Shown: positions 23,615 through 30,161 of the stretch, one piece after another | How the letters are laid out: every line of letters starts with the position of its first letter | Position numbering within the stretch: position 1 is the first letter of the stretch | Virus record (IMG/VR): IMGVR_UViG_3300032245_000183 | Coordinates: 1 to 39,373 of that record | Length of the DNA: 39,373 nt | Origin: a virus | Direction: 5' to 3' (one strand) | Notes under the pieces: model-generated | Seen by the model: the letters and a program-made list of their open reading frames with translations, nothing else | What the model was told of the DNA's origin: nothing | Database searches by the model: none | Program-made: the position numbers and the translations under genes

Positions 23615-24256
23615 ATGGCACTAACATTAAGTGAATCAGCAAAACAAGAACGCAAACTACCAGAAGCGGGAGCTACTGTAGGCGTTCTCTACAGCCTAGT
23701 CGATCTAGGCCACCAGAAAACCAATTGGGACAACCAAGAGAAGTGGACACCTAAAGTCCGCTTAACCTTTGAGTTGCCCGATCAAACCGATGAGTTTGAG
23801 GTCGAGGAGAATGGCAAACGCACCACAGTCCAAAAGCCAATGGTCGTTTCCATCGAGCAGACCCGCAGCCTTGGCGAGAAAGCAAGCCTTCGCAAGCTTC
23901 TCGAACAATGGCGCGGTCAGACCTTCACCTCAAAGGAACTCCAAGCATTCAGCTTGAAGAACCTTCTTGGCAAGCCAGCTATGCTCACGCTGATCCACAA
24001 GACCAGCCAGCAGGGTCGGCAATACTGCGCCATCGCAGGTGCATCCAAACTCCCCAAGGGCATGAAAGCACCAGCTACCACCACCAACGATCAGTTGTAT
24101 TACGAGATCGAACAGGGTGAGGCTGGGCAGTTCAGCGATATGCCCGATTGGTTGCAGGAAAAGATCCGCGCATCCAAGGAGTTTGCTACCGCTGCTGGAA
24201 AGTCCACGGCCACTAAGGTCGAGGTGGACGCAGACGGCAATCAAGTTCCGTTCTAA
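23615..24256 (+). CDS. Single-strand DNA-binding-like protein with SSB-type C-terminal tip (213 aa)
   Basis: An AAGGAG 10 bases upstream drives this gene. The N-terminal 160 residues are beta-rich with a pattern (VGVLYSLVDLGHQKTNWDNQ, KVRLTFELPD, PMVVSIEQTRSLG) seen in phage proteins thought to bind single-stranded DNA. The last residues, EVDADGNQVPF, end in Pro-Phe preceded by acidic residues, like the tip by which bacterial SSB recruits partner proteins. Together with the nucleases on both sides this suggests an SSB role. A recombination mediator is an alternative. Confidence 0.6.
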   Translation: MALTLSESAKQERKLPEAGATVGVLYSLVDLGHQKTNWDNQEKWTPKVRLTFELPDQTDEFEVEENGKRTTVQKPMVVSIEQTRSLGEKASLRKLLEQWRGQTFTSKELQAFSLKNLLGKPAMLTLIHKTSQQGRQYCAIAGASKLPKGMKAPATTTNDQLYYEIEQGEAGQFSDMPDWLQEKIRASKEFATAAGKSTATKVEVDADGNQVPF

Positions 24257-24261
24257 ATTGT

Positions 24262-25080
24262 ATGGCTCTTACAATCACATCTAAAGAGCCTACTAATTCC
24301 CGTCTGGTCCAAACGGATCAGGCGGGACATTGGTACACAGCCGAGGGTGAATCCGCCCACGTTGTGATTGGCAAGAACGGAAAAGAAAGAAACACAACCG
24401 TAGCCGATGCGCGCCAGATGGGATTGTACCCATCCGTAACCAGCGTGCTTGGCATTATGGATAAGCCGCAATTGACGGCGTGGAAGATAGAGCAGGCCAT
24501 TATGTCCTCGCTCACGCTTCCGAAGGAGGCAGATGAAACGCTCGAAACCTACGCTCGAAGAGTGGTTAAGGACTCTAAAGAGTCAACAACGAAGGCAGCT
24601 GAACACGGCACGAAAATGCACACCGAAATGGAGAACATCCTCCTTGGAAGAGCCGTATCCAGAGATGAAACACTTGCTCCGTACATCAAAACATTCAGCG
24701 AGTGGGCAGAAAAGAATGTCGAAAAAACCTACTGGTGCGAAAAGGGTCTTGTCGGCGCAGGCTATGCGGGAAGGTGTGATGCCTACGTCAAGCTACGCGG
24801 TATTGGTGACGCTATCATCGACCTAAAGAATCGTAAGGTTAACCCCAAGTACGATCCTTTCTACGATACAGATTGCGCACAGCTTTGGGCATACCGAGCC
24901 GCAAGCGAGAATCCAAAGTGTGCCTGCGTGTCGGTGGTCCTAGCATCAAACGATGCTACCAAGCTGACAACGAAGGTGTGGGACGAGGACGAACTATACA
25001 AAGCTGGCATTGCATTCTGCGCGATGCAGAAAGTGTGGGCTTGGGTCAAAGGCTACACGCCTCCTGGGATGAAGTTGTGA
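24262..25080 (+). CDS. RecB/Cas4-type PD-(D/E)XK exonuclease (272 aa)
   Basis: Motifs run in the RecB-nuclease order: EHGTKMH (residues 114-120) with its His, GYAGRCDAYV (168-176) with the metal-binding Asp173, AIIDLKNRK (184-192) with Asp187 and Lys189, and CAQLWAYR (205-212), the QxxxY motif. The enzyme probably resects DNA ends, giving single strands for the neighbouring SSB-like protein. Lack of cysteines at Cas4 iron-sulfur positions argues for a plain phage exonuclease. Confidence 0.8.
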   Translation: MALTITSKEPTNSRLVQTDQAGHWYTAEGESAHVVIGKNGKERNTTVADARQMGLYPSVTSVLGIMDKPQLTAWKIEQAIMSSLTLPKEADETLETYARRVVKDSKESTTKAAEHGTKMHTEMENILLGRAVSRDETLAPYIKTFSEWAEKNVEKTYWCEKGLVGAGYAGRCDAYVKLRGIGDAIIDLKNRKVNPKYDPFYDTDCAQLWAYRAASENPKCACVSVVLASNDATKLTTKVWDEDELYKAGIAFCAMQKVWAWVKGYTPPGMKL

Positions 25081-25148
25081 TCGACCCAGCAGATGTCTTA
25101 TGGCCAGAAGGATTACTTGACGAATTCTATAGGAGGCTTGCAAAATGA
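25077..25148 (+). CDS. Possible 23-aa micro-ORF
   Basis: GTG at 25077 overlaps the exonuclease stop (GTGA) and the frame ends at 25148, overlapping the next ATG (ATGA). The peptide (MIDPADVLWPEGLLDEFYRR and three more residues) has one amphipathic helix. Overlaps at both ends suggest a real coupled micro-gene, but it may only be a bridging frame that keeps ribosomes moving. Confidence 0.3.
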   Translation: MIDPADVLWPEGLLDEFYRRLAK

Positions 25149-25441
25149 CTGCACCGACAATCCAAGAGATGGGTCTTGCCGCGCAGGAAATAGTCTGGCG
25201 CGTGATGGGTAAAGGGTCAGATAAGTCTGGTTACGGAGATTGGCTGGAGAAGGATCGGCCTACCCACGATTACCATATTGCCAGAGCCATTCGCCACCTA
25301 GCTACGGCGCAGATGCAACTGCACAAGTCCTCGCCTTGTCCAGATAATAACGGTGAAACAAGTGTTGACCACCTGGAGCGTGCGCTGGTAAGGTCGCTCT
25401 TCGTGTTAGCACAAATCAAAAAGGAAGTACCAAGACTATGA
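25145..25441 (+). CDS. Small helical hypothetical protein (98 aa)
   Basis: The centre (YGDWLEKDRPTHDYHIARAI, RHLATAQMQLHKSSPCPDNN) with conserved-looking His, Asp and Arg and the tail ETSVDHLERALVRSLFVLAQ weakly resembles phage proteins annotated as dATP/dGTP diphosphohydrolase N-terminal-like (DUF5664). I am not sure of this; the metal-binding HD pattern of true HD hydrolases is absent. Good GGAGG 10 bases before ATG, inside the preceding micro-ORF. The stop overlaps the next start. Confidence 0.6.
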   Translation: MTAPTIQEMGLAAQEIVWRVMGKGSDKSGYGDWLEKDRPTHDYHIARAIRHLATAQMQLHKSSPCPDNNGETSVDHLERALVRSLFVLAQIKKEVPRL

Positions 25442-25608
25442 ACCAAGAAGAAATAGACAAAGATTGGGATGAGTTTTTCAGCAAGCCTCGCCCTTGGCTT
25501 TACTCAAACTACGGAGACAAAGCAAGCGATAGCGATGAATCTGAAACAGATAAATCGTTCCAGAAGTTCTGCGATCACGATGGAAACAATAAGTATCCAA
25601 GAGAATGA
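25438..25608 (+). CDS. Small acidic hypothetical protein (56 aa)
   Basis: ATG overlaps the previous stop (ATGA) and the stop overlaps the next start. The product (MNQEEIDKDWDEFFSKPRPW start) is rich in Asp, Glu and Ser and probably mostly disordered. Small acidic early proteins can mimic DNA or bind host enzymes; nothing more can be said here. Confidence 0.5.
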   Translation: MNQEEIDKDWDEFFSKPRPWLYSNYGDKASDSDESETDKSFQKFCDHDGNNKYPRE

Positions 25609-25760
25609 AACTTGCCTTGTCTTGGATCTGTTATCAGATCGGTGATCTGATTAGCCTCACGCTGATGAGGTTTGGCTACGCCTACAGTATCTACAACAAA
25701 ATGATGATCTGGTCATCCGCGCTGGATGAGCATGGCAAAATATGGAAGAACGTAAAATGA
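25605..25760 (+). CDS. Small hypothetical protein (51 aa)
   Basis: Begins MKLALSWICYQIGDLISLTL with hydrophobic and aromatic residues, then MRFGYAYSIYNKMMIWSSAL, and ends charged. The N-terminal half could lie in or on a membrane. ATGA overlaps on both sides show it belongs to the same operon. The hydrophobic start is not a clean signal peptide. No family recognised. Confidence 0.5.
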   Translation: MKLALSWICYQIGDLISLTLMRFGYAYSIYNKMMIWSSALDEHGKIWKNVK

Positions 25761-26422
25761 AACAAGCATTAGTCACGCAATCGTTTGGTGAGGATTGGCA
25801 AAAGATTATTGATCTGACTAGGCCACGCATGGAGGCGTATTGCAAACGCCATGACACTGACTTTATTCTGATCGACAAGCCTCTCACGCACCCAGCCCAA
25901 TACTCCAAGTCTGCCATTGGAAACATTATGGCTACCAAGGGCTACGACCAGGTGACATTCGTTGACGCTGATGTTCTGATTGCAACCGATTGCCCCAAGC
26001 TGTCCGAGGACGCTGGCGTGTTCTGCGCCTTTGACGAAGGAGCTTATCTGGACCGAAAGCCAGATATGGTCAAGCTGGCTGGAGCTTTCGGCGGTGTGAT
26101 TGAACCTAAGTTCTATGTCAACACTGGCGTGTTCGTAGTTCATACCAAGGCCGTTGGTATCTTATCAATGCCGCCCATTGGCCTGCACCCAAACCACTTT
26201 GCCGAGCAGACTTGGCTCAACGTGATGGCGCACTTGTGGAACATCCCGCTGACCGAGCTTGACCCGTCATTTAATTGTATGACCAGCGTGGAGTCGCATT
26301 TTGGTTTGGACCGCTACAAGGATGCGATGATTATTCATTACGCTGGTCAATCAAACGATCTAACTAGATTATCTAACCAGATTAAAGAAGACGAAGCGAA
26401 GCTGGTGGAGCTAGGCCGTTGA
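25757..26422 (+). CDS. GT-A fold glycosyltransferase, GT8-like (221 aa)
   Basis: VTFVDADVLI holds the metal- and nucleotide-sugar-binding DAD at residues 70-72, FYVNTGVFVVH (119-129) is the second typical motif, and IIHYAGQ near residue 200 matches the His-containing end of GT8-like enzymes. The enzyme would move a sugar from a nucleotide donor to an unknown acceptor. ATG 25757 follows GGAAG with good spacing; an ATG 15 bases upstream is possible. It begins a run of modification genes, so a DNA base or a virion glycan could be the acceptor. Confidence 0.75.
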   Translation: MKQALVTQSFGEDWQKIIDLTRPRMEAYCKRHDTDFILIDKPLTHPAQYSKSAIGNIMATKGYDQVTFVDADVLIATDCPKLSEDAGVFCAFDEGAYLDRKPDMVKLAGAFGGVIEPKFYVNTGVFVVHTKAVGILSMPPIGLHPNHFAEQTWLNVMAHLWNIPLTELDPSFNCMTSVESHFGLDRYKDAMIIHYAGQSNDLTRLSNQIKEDEAKLVELGR

Positions 26423-26739
26423 GATCGACCCAGCTATGTCGCGGTGACTACGATGATAGAGTGCAGCAGCTGGCTGGTGAGGTTGCGCTCCAGGCTATCC
26501 GCGATCTACGGATGCTGCGCAAGCGAGGGATGGTTAAGGGTATGAAGATTGTTAAGGATCACACAGGCGTGCCACTCAACGATGCGCTGGAGTATAAGAA
26601 CTCTCACGAAGTGCAGAAGCTACTGCGTGACTTTAAGACTGGCGTTGTCTCTTGGTGGTGCAGAGCCAGCGGGGTGCAGATCGACAATAGAACGCTGTTA
26701 AGGAAGCTAAAGGAAAACGACTATGTTCTGCCTACTTGA
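26419..26739 (+). CDS. Hypothetical protein (106 aa)
   Basis: TTG at 26419 overlaps the glycosyltransferase stop (TTGA). The protein is basic, with a helix-rich front (DDRVQQLAGEVALQAIRDLR) and a C-terminal part with paired Trp (GVVSWWCRASGVQIDNRTLL). Arg/Lys content hints at nucleic-acid binding. No family recognised; the non-ATG start is the only one that uses the whole frame. Confidence 0.5.
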   Translation: MRSTQLCRGDYDDRVQQLAGEVALQAIRDLRMLRKRGMVKGMKIVKDHTGVPLNDALEYKNSHEVQKLLRDFKTGVVSWWCRASGVQIDNRTLLRKLKENDYVLPT

Positions 26740-26869
26740 AATTGGCGCAATAGTTTGGGTTATTAGTTCTTTTATACTTTACAGTTCGTTGCTTTTGTCT
26801 GCACTCTATTGCGCAGGTTATATCATCTTCAAGCTGATTGATTTTATAAGAAAGGAATTGGACCTATGA
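26723..26869 (+). CDS. Small two-span membrane protein (48 aa)
   Basis: A 48-aa protein made almost wholly of two hydrophobic segments (IGAIVWVISSFILY and LLLSALYCAGYIIFKLI) with a basic end (DFIRKELDL). It overlaps the previous gene by 17 bases and its stop overlaps the next ATG, with AAGGAAAACG close upstream as a ribosome-binding site. Possibly an early inner-membrane protein, for example in superinfection exclusion; that is speculation. Confidence 0.55.
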   Translation: MFCLLEIGAIVWVISSFILYSSLLLSALYCAGYIIFKLIDFIRKELDL

Positions 26870-27063
26870 AAAAGAAAAGCAGAAAGATAGCTTTGGTAAA
26901 AACATTGGAAGAAAAATCCGTAAGAGTAATGATTGATGTTGACGATGAACTTTACGAGGCTTTGGCAAAGGCTGGCCGCCATCATTTTGCTAAAGATAAG
27001 ATGGCCTGTTTTGAGTACGCGCTGAACAAAGCGTTGCTGGAATTATGCGAGGAACTGAAATGA
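26866..27063 (+). CDS. Ribbon-helix-helix-like small protein (65 aa)
   Basis: After a basic N-terminus (MKKKSRKIALVK) the sequence SVRVMIDVDDELYEALAKAG followed by a helix fits a ribbon-helix-helix DNA-binding fold: one beta strand, then two helices. Such proteins are usually repressors. It overlaps its neighbours on both sides by 4 bases. The call rests on pattern only. Confidence 0.5.
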   Translation: MKKKSRKIALVKTLEEKSVRVMIDVDDELYEALAKAGRHHFAKDKMACFEYALNKALLELCEELK

Positions 27064-27629
27064 GCGAGTTTAAGCAGAAGGTATTAACAGCAGCAGTTGA
27101 CCGCTACGTCCTAACAAAGACACAGTGCGAGATGTTACGCCAGGATGCGGAAGTGATCGGGATGAAACGTGCAACTGTAATGAAGAAGGATGGCACTACG
27201 CGCAGGTCGTTTGCTAGAAGTTGCTCGTCTTGCTGGATACCTTACGCCAAGCACAACAACTGGATCTACAATATTATGCGTGAGCTTACAGATGCCATTA
27301 ACGCAGAGCATTGGCGCATTGACATTACTGGCGTGCAACAGTTGCAGATTCTAAAGTACAATCCACTCCAGCAGTTTTGGTGGCACTTCGATGCGTTCAC
27401 ATCAGAAGCACCAGTGCGCAAGCTTACAGCGGTAGTCAATCTATCTGCACCAGATGAGTACATTGGAGGTGGCCTGCAAGTTAAGGCTGACCTAGACAAT
27501 GCCAAGTTTATCCGCGAGCAGGGAGCAGGTTGTTGGTTTCCGTCCTACATCGAACATCGTGCGCGTGCGCCAATATGGGGAACGCGCTGGGTGTTGGTGG
27601 CTTGGTTTACTGGACCTGCCTGGCGATAA
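27060..27629 (+). CDS. 2-oxoglutarate/Fe(II)-dependent oxygenase (189 aa)
   Basis: The iron-binding triad is visible: His109 and Asp111 in WWHFDAF, and His166 in SYIEHRARA; Arg176 in WGTRWVLVAWF would bind 2-oxoglutarate. GGGLQVKAD lies between, as in prolyl-4-hydroxylase-type enzymes. ATG 27060 overlaps the previous stop (ATGA). Phage members of this superfamily hydroxylate proteins or nucleic acids. In this cluster, with a C5-cytosine methyltransferase and glycosyltransferases, oxidation of a methylated base is possible, but the sequence looks closer to the prolyl hydroxylase branch than to TET/JBP. Confidence 0.78.
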   Translation: MSEFKQKVLTAAVDRYVLTKTQCEMLRQDAEVIGMKRATVMKKDGTTRRSFARSCSSCWIPYAKHNNWIYNIMRELTDAINAEHWRIDITGVQQLQILKYNPLQQFWWHFDAFTSEAPVRKLTAVVNLSAPDEYIGGGLQVKADLDNAKFIREQGAGCWFPSYIEHRARAPIWGTRWVLVAWFTGPAWR

Positions 27630-28255
27630 TGGCAACGCTCAACGAGAACATCCCTAGCTTCAAGGCTATGGTGAGAAAGTCATTCTTTACCAAGGACGAG
27701 TCAGACAAGGAGTTTTACAACGTCTATGTGTTCGCCTTGCAGTCTTGCGCTGGTGCAATCCTAACCTTCCACGTTATGACTGACTCTGGAATGTTGCGGA
27801 GTCGAGTACCGCTATCGGAGATATACACGCACGAGCCAGAGGCCGACATCCCATTTAACTACAAACAACTTTGGGATTGCTTCAGCGAGAATGTAACCGT
27901 AACCGAGTATAGCTTCCTAGCCTACCATCGCGCGCAGATCCTGCTTAGGGATGCGACCAAGGTATGGGGTACATACTTGTTTACTGTGGATTGGTTTAAC
28001 AATCCCTACAGCGATGAGCCGTCCGACTACAAGTGCGGTCACGTCTTCGCTGGTGACGATGGCTACTTACTCTGTATGCCTAACAACCGCATCTTCTGGC
28101 GGGATAGTAATTGGGTTACAAAGAAGTTGCCAGATAACCTAAAGCAGTTTCGAGTTGATACCGAGCTGCCATCTGTGGAGAATCAGAGTGACAAGTGGGT
28201 GACGGAGGATACAGATTCTTTTTACTACGATCTTTGCAAGAAGGAGACGGCATGA
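27629..28255 (+). CDS. Unrecognised protein between oxygenase and Mom-like genes (208 aa)
   Basis: ATG 27629 overlaps the oxygenase stop (TAATG). The 208-aa protein is rich in Tyr, Trp and Phe, acidic, with FYNVYVFALQSCAGAILTFH and KVWGTYLFTVDWFNNPYSDE. I do not recognise a family or active site. Position between two modification enzymes makes a role in the same pathway possible. It overlaps the next gene by 4 bases. Confidence 0.65.
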   Translation: MATLNENIPSFKAMVRKSFFTKDESDKEFYNVYVFALQSCAGAILTFHVMTDSGMLRSRVPLSEIYTHEPEADIPFNYKQLWDCFSENVTVTEYSFLAYHRAQILLRDATKVWGTYLFTVDWFNNPYSDEPSDYKCGHVFAGDDGYLLCMPNNRIFWRDSNWVTKKLPDNLKQFRVDTELPSVENQSDKWVTEDTDSFYYDLCKKETA

Positions 28256-28920
28256 CAATTTTACGCGCAGATAGTTCAGTAGTAGAACTTCCACTATTCC
28301 AAGGGAAAAACGGCGGTGCAATTCCGACCTCTGCGCTCCAGCTTAAATTCAAAGTGATAACATCACAGACGCTCAATGATGTGGTGGTTGAGAATCATTA
28401 TGCCCATAGAGCCGTGCCTTGTAGTTGGTCGTTTGGATGTTTTAATTCCAGCGAGCTGCTTGGTGTAATATCATTCGGAAAACCAGCATCGCCACACCTG
28501 TGCAGAGGTATATGCGGTGAGGAGAATGCGCCAAGGGTATATGAGTTGAACAGATTATGGCTTGATGACAGATGCCCAAAGAACTCTGAGAGCAGGTTTA
28601 TATCTTGGAGCATAAGAGAGCTTTCTAAATTGCGTCCATACTTGATTCTTGTTAGCTATGCAGATACTGGTGCTGGTCATAATGGCGCGATCTACGCGGC
28701 CACAAACTGGACCTATACTGGCCTATCGGACAAGAGGTCATCTGGTGACAAGGTGGTTGGCAACAAGCACAGCAGGCACTCAAGAACGATGGAGGATGCT
28801 GTGATAGTTCCCAGGACTAGGAAACATAGGTTTGTATATTTTTGCAACCCAGCAGATAAGTGTCTGCTCAAATGGGATATTGCAAATTGGAAAGAATGGA
28901 AAGAATATAAAGGAGAATAA
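28252..28920 (+). CDS. Mom-like DNA adenine modification protein (222 aa)
   Basis: The arrangement VVVENHYAHRAVPCSWSFG (residues 44-62), GVISFGKPAS, YELNRLWLDD (97-106) and SYADTGAGHNGAIYAATNW (135-153) matches the Mom family of phage Mu, a GNAT-fold protein that converts adenine in DNA to a bulky acetamido form and shields phage DNA from restriction. A strong AAGGAGA stands 5-11 bases before ATG. Mu controls mom tightly because the modification is toxic; no such control site is visible here. Confident on family, less on exact product. Confidence 0.8.
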   Translation: MTILRADSSVVELPLFQGKNGGAIPTSALQLKFKVITSQTLNDVVVENHYAHRAVPCSWSFGCFNSSELLGVISFGKPASPHLCRGICGEENAPRVYELNRLWLDDRCPKNSESRFISWSIRELSKLRPYLILVSYADTGAGHNGAIYAATNWTYTGLSDKRSSGDKVVGNKHSRHSRTMEDAVIVPRTRKHRFVYFCNPADKCLLKWDIANWKEWKEYKGE

Positions 28921-28922
28921 AT

Positions 28923-29102
28923 ATGCCATTAGGTAAAGACGTATCGAAGAATATGAGTGAGTTAGCCAGGGATAACCGCAGGAAGGGTAGCGAGCGTGGA
29001 GCAGGCGGTAAGCCGCGATCACGCGAGCAGATGATTGCCATTGCGCTATCCGCAGCAGGCAAGAGTAAGCCACGTAAGTTTCGGATGCGATCTGGTTCGT
29101 GA
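28923..29102 (+). CDS. Small basic hypothetical protein (59 aa)
   Basis: AAGGAG lies 10 bases upstream. The peptide is very basic (KNMSELARDNRRKGSERGAG, ending GKSKPRKFRMRSGS) and has one helix (REQMIAIALSAA). Similar short Arg/Lys-rich proteins are common in aquatic phages but uncharacterised. Nucleic-acid binding is likely from charge alone. Confidence 0.6.
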   Translation: MPLGKDVSKNMSELARDNRRKGSERGAGGKPRSREQMIAIALSAAGKSKPRKFRMRSGS

Positions 29103-29281
29103 TGCAAGTCGAGGCTAGAGATCGCCTCAAGTGGGCGCGCGAGATCCTTTCAATTGCACGCAATAAGCTTGTAGTTGAGAGGGATCGCGCGACTCACGGA
29201 CACGCTATAGATATGATTCAGATTATAACGATGGTGGATGCGGCGAGCTTGGTGTGCAAAGAGGTAGCGGGGGATGAATGA
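29102..29281 (+). CDS. Small helical hypothetical protein (59 aa)
   Basis: ATG at 29102 overlaps the previous stop (TGATG). The sequence is entirely helical with alternating charge (RDRLKWAREILSIARNKLVV) and ends just inside the methyltransferase start. A GTG three bases upstream is possible. No family recognised. Confidence 0.55.
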   Translation: MQVEARDRLKWAREILSIARNKLVVERDRATHGHAIDMIQIITMVDAASLVCKEVAGDE

Positions 29282-30161
29282 AAAAACACACCTCGACTTA
29301 TTTAGCGGGATCGGAGGATTTGCCTTGGCAGCCAAGTGGAATGGATATAGAACCGTTGGCTTCTGTGACAACGAACCCTACGCACAAGCAGTCCTCAAAA
29401 AGCATTGGCCCGAAGTGCCGTGCCACAAAGACATCCGCGAAGTACGAGGCGAGCTATACGCAGGAGTCACTCTTCTCACAGGCGGATTCCCATGCCAACC
29501 ATTCTCAGTCGCAGGGAAACAACGAGGTAAGGATGACAACCGTTACCTCTGGCCTGAAATGTTGCGAGTTATACAAGAAGCAAAGCCAGTTTGGATCATT
29601 GGTGAGAATGTTGCTGGGATCGTCAACTTGGCACTCGACCAGGTGTGCGCTGATCTGGAAGGTCAAGGTTACGAAGTCGAACCGATCATTGTTCCAGCTT
29701 GCGCCGTTGACGCGCCACATAGAAGAGACAGGTGCTGGATCATCGCCAAATATATGGCCGACACCGTCAGCCTGTCCGAGAGGGGCGCACACGGGAGCAA
29801 GGAGTGGGGCTGTGTCCGAGGACGGCAAGACGAGGACATCAGCCAACGGAACGAAGTGGGGGGCAATACTCCAGACTGCCGTGAGAATGTGGCCGACTCC
29901 GTCAAGCAGGGACGGGAAGGGCGGGTACATAGGCGGGAGGATGCGGAACGGGAAAGTGTCGATGGATACGCTGGATGTAGCGGTACAACATACGGACAAT
30001 CAGGAGAAGCAATCTGGCTCGCTGAACCCAACGTGGGTCGAGTGGCTAATGGGATACCCAATAGGTCACACCGACTTAAAGGATTGGGTAACGCCGTCGT
30101 CCCGCAAGTCGCGTCAGAAATCATCAGATGTATCAACAAAATAATGGAGGATAACAAATGA
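29274..30161 (+). CDS. C5-cytosine DNA methyltransferase (295 aa)
   Basis: All main motifs are present: I DLFSGIGGF (8-16), IV GGFPCQPFS with catalytic Cys74, VI ENV (111-113), VIII RRDR (150-153) and X GLGNAVVPQVA (about 270-280). It should transfer a methyl group to C5 of cytosine at a short target site. The target-recognition part (about 160-250) is low in hydrophobic residues and odd in composition because the DNA there also encodes a second open frame (29278-30144). No partner restriction enzyme is seen, so it is an orphan protecting phage DNA or feeding further modification. Confidence 0.9.
   Translation: MNEKTHLDLFSGIGGFALAAKWNGYRTVGFCDNEPYAQAVLKKHWPEVPCHKDIREVRGELYAGVTLLTGGFPCQPFSVAGKQRGKDDNRYLWPEMLRVIQEAKPVWIIGENVAGIVNLALDQVCADLEGQGYEVEPIIVPACAVDAPHRRDRCWIIAKYMADTVSLSERGAHGSKEWGCVRGRQDEDISQRNEVGGNTPDCRENVADSVKQGREGRVHRREDAERESVDGYAGCSGTTYGQSGEAIWLAEPNVGRVANGIPNRSHRLKGLGNAVVPQVASEIIRCINKIMEDNK
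29278..30144 (+). CDS. Overprinted +1-frame protein inside the C5-methyltransferase gene (288 aa)
   Basis: A second ATG four bases after the methyltransferase start opens a 288-codon frame that covers almost the whole gene. Its translation carries blocks I recognise from stand-alone phage proteins: LLGSSTWHSTRCALIWKVK (112-130), IWPTPSA, MWPTPSSRDGKGGYIGGR (204-221) and SGSLNPTWVEWLMGYPIG (246-263). In other phages these blocks occur in proteins often labelled as methyltransferase-related. Both starts share one GAGGT ribosome-binding region. It is therefore a candidate true dual-coding gene. Opposite-strand frames are also open for about 160 codons, so composition alone explains part of the openness. 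Confidence 0.5.
   Translation: MKKHTSTYLAGSEDLPWQPSGMDIEPLASVTTNPTHKQSSKSIGPKCRATKTSAKYEASYTQESLFSQADSHANHSQSQGNNEVRMTTVTSGLKCCELYKKQSQFGSLVRMLLGSSTWHSTRCALIWKVKVTKSNRSLFQLAPLTRHIEETGAGSSPNIWPTPSACPRGAHTGARSGAVSEDGKTRTSANGTKWGAILQTAVRMWPTPSSRDGKGGYIGGRMRNGKVSMDTLDVAVQHTDNQEKQSGSLNPTWVEWLMGYPIGHTDLKDWVTPSSRKSRQKSSDVSTK

Noticed and set aside
29505-30157. Two long minus-strand frames (about 160 codons each) antisense to the methyltransferase
   Set aside because: No recognisable blocks, no start signals and compositions expected from antisense of a gene with few A/T-rich codons. They do caution that open frames here are partly compositional.
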